From Sycobia sp. Sy_11 (lineage: Eukaryota; Arthropoda; Insecta; Hymenoptera; Epichrysomallidae), in the NCBI GenBank assembly GCA_018907035.1, contig JACCIC010000225.1, forward strand, positions 714,501-778,500: a DNA stretch of 64,000 nucleotides, written 5' to 3'. The position numbers and the translations under genes were made by a program. The notes beneath the pieces are model-generated. The model was given only the letters and a program-made list of their open reading frames with translations, did not search any database and had not been told where the DNA came from. Shown piece after piece: positions 1 through 13,581 of this stretch (positions are counted from its first letter, which is position 1; every line of letters starts with the position of its first letter).

Positions 1-473
1 ATAATTTACCATACAGAAAGTTTTTTTTACTACCACCTTATTTGTTTCCAGAAGGTTTGTTAAAGAGATTTTGTTCGCACTAGCTGTAATAAAAAATTTT
101 TTTAGAATATTTTCAATACGTTTCATTTTCTTGTATATACTTCCAGCATATTCCAAATCTTATACATGCGATACTTATCGTTATAATTATTTCTTTTAAA
201 TATGAATATCGTAAATTTCATGAAAAAATCGATCGTTGTCCAAACAATTTGTTCATACCAAGCTTACAATCATTTTTAAATTAACTTTTGGGACAGTGAC
301 ACTAAAATTGTTTTTTTTTTTAATCATCAAATGTATAGATTCCTCTAAACGATACAAGAATTGAATAAATAGGATGACGTATGAAATATGAAATTTTTAT
401 TGTATTTGAACGAAAATTACAGTTACATAATGTTTTCTTATCGAAAATAGATGTGTTTTATGAGTTCCATAGG

Positions 474-516
474 TATATAAATGAAGTTTTACATGACTTT
501 AGTATCTATTATCAAA
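474..516 (+). promoter_or_regulatory. TATA-box core promoter and short 5' UTR of protease homologue 1
   Basis: TATATAA at 474-480 is followed 37 bases later by the ATG at 517. A TTTAGTATCT stretch near 499-508 sits about 30 bases downstream of the TATA box, where an initiator is expected. The segment from the TATA box to the ATG is almost identical to that of the paralogue at 36211-36254, which argues that it is functional. An ATG at 481 would lie upstream of the expected transcription start. Confidence 0.6.
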
Positions 517-3500
517 ATGAAGATACAATTGATCACATTCTTCTGTTTTTTGACTCTAGCATACACAAGTAAGACTAATAAATATCATTATTTTTTGACT
601 TGTAAATTAATTACATATATAAAAATTGGTACTCGTATATTATTCTTAACATATATATAAAAAGGGATATATTAGTATCCTTGTTAATTACAAAATTTCA
701 TAATGGGTCGGCAGTTATAATATTTTTTATAACTTTCATTACTGATAAACATTTTTCATGTTGGTATTACTTTAGATAATGCAGCTATTATATTATCAAA
801 TATTTTCTTATAGTACATATTATATTCACAATTTGTCATTTTTGTTTATTTGCTATCAAAAGCACAAGTTCATTGAAATTGACAAAGTGTCATCAGCAAA
901 TTGTTATCAGGAATTTTTTTCGTGTGGTTGTAAATTGTCTATCTCGTGTGAAATCTTTCTGATTATTAGAAACAGTGATATATGATCCTATTGAAATTTT
1001 ATGTTTTCTTATTATTGTTATTATTATTATTATTATTCTTTCTATTCTTTCCAATTTTTAACAAAGTTAGATCATACTACAAGAGTATTTTTGAATATCT
1101 CAAAAATTCGATATAATATTGATTAAATTAAATTTATTATTATACTTGAATTAGGCTAAAAGAACACTATTATGCTTATGCACAGTATTATTTCAGCAAA
1201 ACATTTTACACATTATTAGGCAATCGCATCTGCGACTTGTATTTATTTTTCACACTTTTCGAGAGCGGCCCTTGTGTGAATAAATTCAATTCGTGTCCAT
1301 TTGCCTTTCAAAACAAATATTTTTCTATAATTTCAATAAATAATGAAAGCATTAATTTATTACAAAATAATATTTCCCGTCTCGGCTTCGCCCGAGATAA
1401 TAATTGAACCGAATTGTTAAACAGTTTCAACATACCTGTAGATATAAGTATTGTAAATAATTGTACATAACTAAAATTTTCAATTTTAATTTTAATACCT
1501 ATAGATAATTTAATCTATTATCGCTTCTGTATAAAAAGGCGCTATCTTAGCATCCGATTCAAAAGGGTGCTATTTTGCAGATCATTTTTTTTTTGCTTTA
1601 ATTTGAGTTGGTGTCAGTACCTAAATATTTGCGGTATTTAATTTAAAATACCAAAGTATATGAAATATATATGTAGAACAATGTCCAGGTGTCTCGGAAT
1701 GATTTCTACCGGGAGAGTTCGTATGATGGAATAGGAAATTTCCTAGATGAAATCGTTTTTGTAGCAGTCGTCCCGAGATATCTGGACATTGTGCTATATA
1801 TATATACACATACATACATACATATATATTTATATATATATATATAGTTATAATAAATACTGCGATTATTTAGTTACTGACGTTAGCTGAAATCGAAGGG
1901 AAAAAATGCTCTGCGAAATAGGACATTTTTGAAGCGGACGCTCAGATATCACAATTTTATACGGAAGTGAAGATATATACATATAGTTTTTGGTAAATGA
2001 TTGGTAATGTACCTTTTTATTTTGGGATCGTTTTTTTTTTTGTTGAATTTGAAAAAAATAGCTTATGTCCATCTGAAGATGGTACTGAATATATATTTCG
2101 AATTTCCGATCAATCAGTTCAGTAGTGTTTTTGTTTCACGTATACAAAAAAGCTTTGTATTTATAAATTACTATGACTATGATATAATATGATATGAGTG
2201 TGATGATTAGATCTCGATCTAATTGTATCTCAAACGGCTCAAATGTGTTCCGGATAGTGGTCCCCGACGTAATCCTCGATTTTTTGTGTAACACATCAAT
2301 TTAGATCTAGACGGCTTATATAGGATGAACAGTATTATAGAGTGCGTGACAATCGTATTTAATACTTCTTTGATTTTCATATTCACCTTTCTCACGTACA
2401 TCGGATCGTTTGCCATTGCATTTACTCATTCGCGCTACGCAAAATAGACGCGGCAAATCATTTACATCTAGCCTCATGCTCAACACACGAAGGATCTCAG
2501 CTCAGTCTGCTATCTGCTAATCAGATGCATCTATATATACAGACCTCAAAACATTCACGATGATAGAAGATCCGTTAGTGATGCTTTACGAATAAGCGAC
2601 CAGCAACACTACGACCAAATTATTATGACTAATAGTATTTGTTGTAACTTTATTACATGCGTGAAATGACCATATAACAATTTGTTTTCCTCACATTTTG
2701 CCGAGAGACCATATGGTTGTGGATACGTTTGAAGTTAAAACGACATATAATGTAAAAACAGCGTATGATTATTTATCAAGATTAAACAAAAAATGATTCA
2801 AATAACGCACCATCGTAGTATATGGTATAGAACCAAGGCAAATTGGAATGGGTTAAATAAATACATACGGATTTTCTAAAAAATATGCATTGATATAAAC
2901 AACTGGCAAATACTTCATATATAAGTTATTAAAAAATCATTTTTTTAAATTATCAATTTTTTTTCCAAAAATTATAATTTAATATTCTGCGCAAAAACAA
3001 ATTTTCATAGTTTCTTTATCAAATGTAAAAGTAATTATATTAAAGGTTTTGAGAATAAATAATGAATAGTATTAAAGTAATTTCATTCTTTTGTACGATA
3101 AAAATAAGATTTGCATATTAGAATAATTTCTATGAGAATCTTGAAAATAGATAGATTTGCTTTGAAAGCGATATTATTTTTGTATTTAATTCAATATAAA
3201 TATTTACTGAAAGTGGTATTGACGACATATTTATTGAAAAATTTAGAAATATATAATCAAATAAGAAGTTAACTATATATACTTTATTTTAAATTAATTC
3301 TTTATGAATAAGAATAATCATAAACGTCATTATTAAATGTCAATAGATGTGTATATATATTGACTTGTATATATATATACAAGTGTGAATCATAAGAAAC
3401 GAACATCTGTCGTCAAATAAAAATTATTTTTTAATTTTAATGTATAAAATCAATATATTAAAGCAGAATAATTTGTTAAAATTTCTATTTGCACATAAAA

Positions 3501-3953
3501 ATGAAGAGTTCCAAATAGATATGGTAATAAAAAAAATTTCTTTGCATAATTTTGATTATTTTCTTCTGCATAATTATAAAAATCTCACCAATCCCATAAA
3601 TTTTAAAGAAATTTAATAAAATATTGTAGAAACAAAAATCTTAGTATACTGTGTTCTTATGTTATATTATGACGCCTCAACAGGACAAAGAGGTGTTTCT
3701 GTAAATATAAGTAGTATAACTACGTACAATCAGGCCAGAGTGCGCGTTCAATTTATGACCCCACCTTGTATCCACTTAACCTTAACACCGTTTATCTATT
3801 TCAAGGTCATTATCTAGACGATGGAGAGAAAGAGAACGGAGGTTCTCGTAAATGTCAAATAGATAGATTTATCTTATATTTATTTCTATAAATATAGATA
3901 CAAAATTCAGTACGATACGTAAATATATTAAGTTGATACTTAAGTACCATTCA

Positions 3954-3985
<32 letters not shown>

Positions 3986-6900
3986 CGTATATAACGCATA
4001 AAATAAGAAATATTTTTCATTGAATTTTTACGTTACTGACGCCATTTTGTAAAATAAAGCGATATTATGTTGATAACAAAAATTTCCTCTTAAAGCCGAA
4101 GCAATTTGTCCACCTTTGTTCAGAATTAGAGGCTAATTTATTTGCGATAACATTATGAAAAAAAATCTGAAAATTTTTTTTCTCCAATTTTCACGTTTTT
4201 TAGGTTGACAACGGCCATATTTTTCTCTCAGTGTTTAATCTTGATTAAAATTGAAAAATGGCTTGACACTAATCGTTCACCACTCCTATTCATCGTATGT
4301 GGATCCTGTAATTTTTTTTGTTCCCCATACTAAAAAAAGGGCATTAGAGGAAAGCGTTTTATCACTGTGCAGGAGGTAAAAAAATCATACGAATGGCTGA
4401 AGGACATTCCAATAAATGATTAAAAAATGTTTGGAAAATAGAAGCATCGTTTGCAATATGTTGAAGGGGGTACGAATTTGGTATAAAAATAATAATCAAT
4501 AAAGAAGTTATGAATTTTCTGTTATTTTTGGTCTTTCCTCGTATATAATATAAATAACAATATATTCGTGTTTAATATATTATTTTCCTAAGAAGTAATT
4601 CACCATTTAAGTGAGAAAATCTCACGACTTAAACATTAATTTATACATTAGTGTGGGATTAATTTTAACACTATCAGATACTACCAGGTACCAATTCTAA
4701 ATTTTTGAACCAGAGATTCGTTAAACAAAAAGGCTGTAAAGATCTTATATTTAGTTGTATTAAAAAACATTTTATAATTTTCAGTCAAATCCAGAAACTA
4801 AATGTATCAGTTTCTCCTTTCAGTATAAATAGAATTTATAAGCGGGTTTATATATGATGTTATCTTATTGTTTTTTGAAAATTTGCATAAAGCGTTTTTA
4901 TAATTGAATTTTATACTCATTTCTTCGAAGGAAATACAAGTTATTAATTTCATTTCTATTGCTACAGAATATGTAAAGCGAATCATCGGAGGTGATGAAA
5001 TTGTACGTGGATCATTCCCGAATGTGGTAAGCGTGTATGGTTTGAAAAGCACAATACATGAATTTCGATCCTTACATGCTACTGGTGTCATCTTCAATGA
5101 GAAATGGATTGTAGTTGACGGAACTGTTATTTCTGAAATTCGTCTTTACGACATGCTGTCATACATGAGAGTAATTGCAGGACAATGGAATCGCGATGAA
5201 ATAGAAGATTCTATGCAGAGGCGAGCTGTTGTGGTTGCCAGTATATACGAAGATTCTGACCAATCTGAGTAAGATAATTTTTAGTCTATACTATTATACG
5301 TATTATAAGAAGCAGATATTAAAATTAGATTAAGTTTCATTGGAGTAACGTAAATAATGTACGCGTTGCTAGTAAACAATTTGTAAATCCGCAGGTAACC
5401 CCATTCTAATAGTTATTGTTGTATATTAGGCATCAAGAGATACAACCTGTTAATCAGATATTTTAATTTGCTTACAAAATATTAAAATTATGACATTTTC
5501 AGATTTGGAAAAGCTATTAATTTAGGCTTACTAAAAGTAAGTGAACCGCTAGAATTTGGTCAGTATGTTACAGCATTTCCATTTGAAAGAACTATTATAT
5601 ACCCCTCTGGTCGTGTAGCAATCGTTGGATGGGGGTCTAAAACACGTTTTCAAGCTGATAATCACTGGATAACGCATACTGTACAAGTTATACACGAAGA
5701 TATAGTTTGGGAAGATGATTGCAGAGCTATCATAAGATCAATTCTTGAAAGTAGACCGTCTTATGCCGTAACTCGTTTTCATATATTTAATTTCTGTACT
5801 GGTACATATGCGCAGAACATAACAAAAGGTCCAACTTATGTAAGTATTGTATTAATTATTTCATTGGTGATAATTTGATTATATCGATAAAATATATTTG
5901 CAAGATATAAGAAGTATTTCAAAAATATCTAATGGTTTAAAATCCAAATATTAATATAATTGGGGATTTCTATGGTGCCATTATAAACTGATAATGGCTT
6001 TTAGATCAAAATTTTTACAAGGTTTTTAAAATATACAGAATACGTTTGCACTTGCTAGCTACATTTATTCTTATTTTATATATTCTATTCTATATTTTAC
6101 ATCTAATCTATACTTTATATTAATATGGTAAAGGGATAGACTTTGTTTGTAGGATCATAAAATCTCAAGAAGTACAGTATCGATTACAATAAATTTTTGA
6201 TATAACATATTTTTGGAATAATACAGGTTACGTGCAATCTATTTTTATTTAATAAAATATCAAGGAACGAAAACTGAATATTCGTTAACGAGAATTCTCG
6301 TTTTATGAAAAAAATATTTATTTATTCATCAATATCTATTTTGTCCCAATCAAAGTAATCGCCCTCGGTTGAATGCACTTGTGCTAACGCTTTTCAAATT
6401 CTCGAAACACTTTTGAAACTCGATCTTTGTAATAGCTTTTAGTTCTTTCAGCGATTCGTTTTTAATGTCACCTGTGCTTGTAAAACGACGGCCTTTTAAT
6501 GTCCTCTTTGTTTTTGGAAATAGGAAAAAGTTACATTGAGCCATATCTGGCGAACATGGAGGCTGAAGCATCGTCAAAGTTTTGTTTTTGACCAAAAATT
6601 CACGAACAAGTAATGAAGTGTGAGCAGGTGCATTATCGTGGTGCAAAAGCCATGAATTGTTTTGCCACAAATCCGGGTGTTTTTTTCGGATTGCTTCACG
6701 CAAACGGCGTTTAACTTGTAACTAGTACTCTTTCTTGATTGTTTGACCTTGTGGCAATAATTCATGATGCACTATTCCATTAAAATCGACGAACACAGTG
6801 AGCATAACCTTCACATTCGTCCGTACTTGTCGAGCCTTTTTCGGTCTTGGCGATCCAGCATGCCTCCACTGTGGCGATTGAGCCTTAGTTTCAACATCAT

Positions 6901-9129
6901 ATCCGTAAAACCACTTTTCGTCACCTATTATAACACTTTTTAGTAGTTCTGTATCGCTATTAAGTTCATTTAGCGACTCCTGAGCAACTTCCATTCGCCG
7001 GTGTTTTTGTTCGAAATTCAACAATTTTCGAACAAATTTTGCTGTCACACGTTTGATATCCAAAACATCCGAAAAAATTCTATGGTATGAGCCAACTGAT
7101 ATTCCATCATCATCAGCGACTTCTCTGATTGTGATTCGACGAAAGTTCACTTTTTTCACGTTTTCATCGGTTGTTGATGTGCTTCGGCGTCCGGGTCGTT
7201 CGTCATCTTCAACGTTTTCGGGGACATCTTGGAAACGCTTATACCACTCGTAAATCCTTGCTTTACTCAGAGCAGACTCACCATATGCCTTTATCAACAT
7301 TTTACAAACTTCACTATACTTTATTTCATTTTTTAGGCAAAATTGAATATAAATTCTTTTCTCTATTTTTTTCACAAACAAAAATTGTCGAGCTCGAAAA
7401 GGCACGTTTAACGTTAGAGGTTACCACTTAAAAAGTAAGCAATGAATATTGCTTTTGATGAATGAATATGCTATTTATGGTACTTCATGGGTATGCGTAC
7501 CAATATAATAAAAAAAAATTTTATACAGACGGACTCTCCAAACCCGCAAAATTTAAAAATTCTCGTTACTTTTTGAATACACCTCATATGTGTGTGTGTG
7601 TGTGTGTGTGTGTTTTTATTTTTTTTTTAATAGGCGTAGGCAGAGCAAGCTTTGAGCTAGTGGTCTCTCGAAACCAGTATCCCGTCGGAACTATGCGGGA
7701 ATATTACTTCGGCGGGGCTTTTAGTTCTCTTCTTATGACATTATCCTACGTCCTCATCCACACAAGTGATCAGGGGTTCGGTGTTCGTCCTCTGCAACTT
7801 AAAATCGAATCAGCTAGCCTAATTCATCCTGGGCCATTCGCCTAATTTCGGCATTTTTAAGTTTGGTCATCACTTCTTTTGCGAAACTGGCTACTGCCTT
7901 CCAGTTTTCAGAAGATTCCAGCAGTATTGATAGGATGCTCTCTGACCTTATTGGCTTACTGATGGTGCTCATCAAATGCTCACGTTGTGTTCTAAAACGA
8001 GGGCAGCTCACTAATATGTGCTCGGCATCCTCAACCAATGTCGGACAGATGGGGCAGAAATCATTATTATCCAGGTGAAAACGGTGGAAATAGTACCTAA
8101 AACAACCATGTCCAGTCAGCAACTGGGTTAGGTGGAAATGTAGTTCCGCGTGTTTCCTATTGATCCATCTTTGTATATCTGGAAGGATACGATAAGTCCA
8201 TCGGCCTTTGTCAGAATCGTTCCATCATTTTTGCCATATTTCTATAGAACGATGACGTTCCACGTTTTTAGCACCTTGTAGAGAATCCACTGCGACCTTA
8301 CATATGTTATGCAGCCTAGCCCGTTCATCTGCAGCTAAATCGAAAGGAAGAATTCCTGCAAGTACCTCAGCAGCGTCAGTGGATACTGTCCTGTAACCAC
8401 TAATAATACGTATACAGGAGCGGCGACGGGTCGCAATGGCGAGCTCACAATACGATTTAATTCCACATGCATTATGCCAGATTGGCGCTGAATACATGCT
8501 GACAGAATTAACAACATAAGCTAATAGCTTCCTCTGGGGTGGGCGTGAGTCACCAATATTAGGCATGAGCCGACTACAAGACAGCTGTAACTCGTGTCGC
8601 TTTTTCACCAGATATCTTTAGATGCTCTTTGAAGTTTAACCTGGCATCAAGCTGTACACCCAAGAATCGTAAAGATTCATTGGCCTTAATCAAGATGGAA
8701 TTAGGTCTATTTCGTCCACTAAGCCTACGTGCACTAGGTAATTCTGTATCTTTACCTTTGGGCTTCTTGTGCTTGATGGTCTGCCATTGATTTTCCTTGG
8801 CCTCAGACTTCCTTCTAGGTACTCCAACTGATTCTGATGGTCGCCTTAAGCCCAGTGATGGTTCTTTCGTCCTTTTGCTACCTACTGTTTTAGCAGTGGA
8901 ATCTATCCCTTCGGCTCCGCTTCGTTTGGTATCAGAGCTTAGACTCGGCGTAGTCTGAGTCATCATTTCATGAGTACCGGGACGGTGATACTGCAACAGA
9001 TCATCCTCTGCCATACTGATGCATTTGTATGAGGCATTAATAGAACGAGAAAGATCCTTAATGGTCTTGTGCACGTTATGCCTATCTTTCACAAAATCCA
9101 ACAGTTGGCTGATTTTCTCACCAAGTCGC

Positions 9130-9164
<35 letters not shown>

Positions 9165-9321
9165 GTATGTGTAGACTACTATGGTAAGCTGAATGCAACA
9201 TGTCCATGTGTGTGCATGGAAATGCTAGAAAGAGTGAGAGAAAGGGAAGATGAGTTATCGGGTCAACACGTCCACGTACTATAGACAACACCAATTCTTA
9301 TCGGGTTTTTTCGAGTTTTCT

Positions 9322-9358
<37 letters not shown>

Positions 9359-9360
9359 TA

Positions 9361-9417
<57 letters not shown>

Positions 9418-12400
9418 TTGCATCGGGCGACTGCAACGGCCAATCCAATGTAAGGATGCGAAATTGATTCTTCTACTCAGTACACATCTTGCTGCAGTAT
9501 TTAGGATCGCTGTCTTCCTGCAGAATCTAATCTTCATTTTTTCTTATGAATTATCGTTTGGCAGTAGGCAGTAAAGCCTTTTTATAGATTTTTATCATTT
9601 TACCAAAAAGGTGCAAAGTGACGAATCCCTGCTTTGAGAAGCAGCCTAAAAGATGCACCTTTATTCCGTCTTTTACGGTCCGCTGAACAAGCCTATTGGT
9701 AGAAATTGACCAGGCTCCGTGAGGACATAAGATGCCCATATAGAACATTTATCAGTAAAAATTACATTTTCAAAATCTCTATCAATATTCTCATGATTCG
9801 AATCGCTTTGTCACGTGTTTTTCAGTTAAAAAAGGCTTCTGCATTGTGTTGCACCAGATCAGGCCGTACCTTTCAGGTCATGAATATGAAGATGGGTTCG
9901 GATAGTTTCGTAGGATATATTTCAACCTTTTGCAATTAATTTTGCTCATCCTTGCCACAGCGTTAAAGCAGGATTCCAGCGAAAACAAATTCACTATTCA
10001 TTCTTCATATTTTTTGTCCATTTTTCCTATCGAGACACATTCGATAACAAAAAAATCAAATCATCGGCATTTTTAGCCACTTTATATCGCTGTACTCACT
10101 TGTGTACAACTGCCTTAGACTTTCTTATATATTTAGCAGCCCCTGATGGCGAAATTTTGGGACCTCTTCGATGGATGCTAAGGAACACAGCCTCGTAGCC
10201 CGACACGTACTTAGCACTCATGATGTTTAACGTGATTTTCTTTCAAAACATCAATGACAACTGAATCTTTGTTCACAATAGATCACGGACAAGGCTTTTT
10301 TCTATCAGTTCTCGAAGGAATTAGAGAGAAATCTTTTATTACCTATTAGTAAAGTCGACCACATTCTCACTTGACTGACTATATATATACGTATTTCAAA
10401 TGAAATCTAAAACGAAATACTTCATTCTATTTTAGTTAAGATTTTAGTGTATAGAAATATAATAAAATCTAGCATATTCAATATTTGTCAAAACTTGCTG
10501 CAGTATATAATATTATCTTGCAGGCGAGCAGTTAGCAGCTATTAAAACGTTAATTAACGCAGCCTTTTCATAAAGTATTTTTTGGTATATTTGGATAATT
10601 TTATTATCAAGACATCCTATTTAAATAAGGCAAGATATTATGTTTAGTTTTATACATGAACAGATCATTACATTTAAATAGTAATAAAACATCCGAGAAC
10701 GCTGGGAACGTTATACATATATAGGATTCATTGACATTTGCGTATAATCCAAAGTACAAATAACGAATATAAAAGTGCTTCGTCAATTCGTTACAAAAAA
10801 AGGGCATATATATGTATAAATATATGAAGCTTAAGAAAGAAGTACGAAGTTAGACAATTCAGTAATGCGGCAAAATTAAAAAATTGAGTACATTTAAAAA
10901 TTAAGATATATTACTGCAATCCCCTTCAAAGTTGTACCCTCTCGCATCTATACACTTATGCAGCGTGTTTTTCAGTTTTCGTATCAATTCTGAAACACTT
11001 CTTGTAGGAAGTTTCCGAGTACCTTTGCCATAGATTCTTGGATGTCTTCAACGGAGTCAAAATTTCGACCTTTGACGAATTTTTTCAAATGAGGAAATAG
11101 GCAAAAGTTGCAGGGTGACATCTCTGATGAATAAGACGGTTGTGGCAAAGTTTCAATGCCTTTAGACGCCAAAATGAAGAGTCATTGAACGAACTGTAAC
11201 AGGGAGCATTGTCGTGATGCGGAACCCATTTCTTCACGATCTCTGTAATTTTTCGAATACATTGCGGGGGACTACTTGATTTACGGTTTGTCCAGGTGGT
11301 ATAAACTCTTTATGAACCACCTCTTTCCTGCCGAAGAAGCAAATGAACATGGTTTTCACTTTGCACTTGCCCATTCTCGCATTCTTTGGCCTTGGCGCTC
11401 CAGGGGACAGAAAAGTAGGATCACTTTCAACTGCTTGAGACAATTTTTAGCGATATTCCTTCGGTGGGCTTTTTGCTTATCTGAAAGTTTTTCGGTATCA
11501 TCTTAGCGCACAGCTTTTTCATGGTGAAATCTTCTGTTAAAATCTTTCTAACTGTTAATATTCAACTCTTCAGCCAACATTCGAATGGTTAGTCGCCGGT
11601 CTTCACTTGAATTGCTTCCACTCCGCGTATCGTCTTTGACGTTCTCACGGCCTTTTTTCAAACCGGCATACCACCGAAGCATCTGACTACGATTCAGGGC
11701 ATCACTATCATACACTTTAAGCACTTTTTTATAAATTTCTGTCGCGGTTTCGTCAAGTTTTGCACAAAATTTGATCTGTCATTCTGCGATTGAAATGACA
11801 CGGAGATTATTTCATAATGAAGCCTTGCTGCAAGGCTGCTGCGATCATGCGGAAATCTAAATGCGTGCTCGCAGCAAGCTTACTACGTAAAAAATTGCTA
11901 TCTGAATACCATGATGGAGATCGTAGATAAACTTCCGAAAAAGGTACATAACCGATTTGTCGATATTTTTGTTGAGACTGATTAAAATTATCGTAGTATC
12001 GTTAGATGGAAATTTAATTTTCATGTTCAGAACTATAACAGACAGTCTTTCAAACATATCTCGGGAAAACTAAAATTTACAAAAATATATTTCAAAAAAT
12101 CGTTGTATATCTGATTAAAATACATATTTCTTATTCTACTCAATTCATCCCTACAAGCAGTATTTCTCAAGAAAAAGGTATACGAAGATTCCTGTACTGA
12201 GTATAGAAAATATATATTTTAATCAGCTCTATGATTTTCATTAAAAAATTTTCTGCAACTTTTTTTATTTTCTAAGAAAAATTCAGTAAACTATACTCTT
12301 TATAGATTTACATAAGAATAAATATTTAATTTCCGTTTAAAGCTGTTACGATATTTGTAATTAGTTCCTTTAAAAATCAAAAATATTCAAAAAAATAGGG

Positions 12401-12521
12401 CGAGGCGACTGTATCGGAACTAACTGAATACAGACACACCTCTGGCAATGTTTCAGGGGTTCTGAGGCATTGTTGATTTTTTCTGCAGAAATATTGTCAT
12501 ACATAACATTCTCTACAAGCG

Positions 12522-12580
<59 letters not shown>

Positions 12581-13537
12581 TTAGATAATCAGTCTTCTAG
12601 ATATTACATTACGGAGCTCAATTTCCGCTCACGTGACAATAAGAAAACACTGTTTTTTAAAGTGTCTCTTTGCGGACAATGTAATCGCATTGTCGGTAAT
12701 CGTATCATCAGCGCTTTTTGGGCGTTCTACACAATGTTCATTATGCATTTATGCGCGTCTCTAGAGAAAAGCTGTGCACCATCTTCGTACCATTTGTACA
12801 CTTATACAGTCTTTACAATAAATAGTTACAATTCACTGTGAATCTGATTGTTGTTTGACCCTTTTGCAGTAAAAAAACGGTTAACCGCAAATAATTCATA
12901 ATTAGATCCGCTTTGCACTGCTAGTTTTTTGATTGTCGAGTTCGTACTCCTGAAAAAACTATTCTTAGCGACCAAAACCATTTCCTCTCTTATCGGTAAA
13001 ATCTAAAGTGAAACGATAATTAGCTTAAGTCCACTAGGTGGCGTTTCAGAGAAACATCAAATGAGAGAAAGTTACTTGTCGGATACACTGATTAATTGAC
13101 TGACTAATTTATTCATCAATCCTTATCCACCTTGAAAGGGATGTAAAAGATTACATTGTGTTTTTTAAAGTCTTATTTAACTTCGGATTTTTATATCTAA
13201 TGGATAGTTTCTGCTTGTTACTTACGAAACATTTAAAATCCCAATTTTTAAGTTTCAGTGTAACTCAGTGTGAAGAAGTGAAGAAGAATAAACTTATTTT
13301 TATGAATGTTTGCATCTTTAGTAATAACTCAAAATGTTTAAAAGTTTGAATTTGGTTTTTGTTAAAGAAACTTGTTTATTTAAAATTTCCAAAATAATTT
13401 AGATTTTATCCTAAACCACCCAAAAGGATGTTTTAAGAGTTAAGTATCTTGATCGGGAATAACCCTCTTTGTAGCGCACACGCGTCGAGGTTCGAATCAG
13501 CGACAAAAATTCTTTAATTGGTTTTAAATTTTACACG

Positions 13538-13581
<44 letters not shown>

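Larger units (their letters stand above)
569..4967 (+). other. Intron 1 of protease homologue 1
   Basis: This 4.4-kb phase-1 intron is AT-rich. It contains a foldback element (1674-1796), a perfect 22-base palindrome at 3363-3384, a (GA)n tract (3954-3980) and a mariner-type transposase tail (about 4300-4520). I see no gene in the rest. Confidence 0.6.

Noticed and set aside
481..516. Upstream in-frame ATG of protease homologue 1 as start
   Set aside because: It lies immediately after the TATA box, before the likely transcription start, and is closed by a stop in the paralogue.
381..572. 63-codon + strand frame overlapping exon 1 of protease homologue 1
   Set aside because: Different frame from the signal peptide exon, and absent from the paralogue, where the exon is conserved.
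7462..7845. 127-codon + strand frame
   Set aside because: It runs across a mariner end, a (TG)n tract and the 3' UTR of an R1-like relic, so it is chance.
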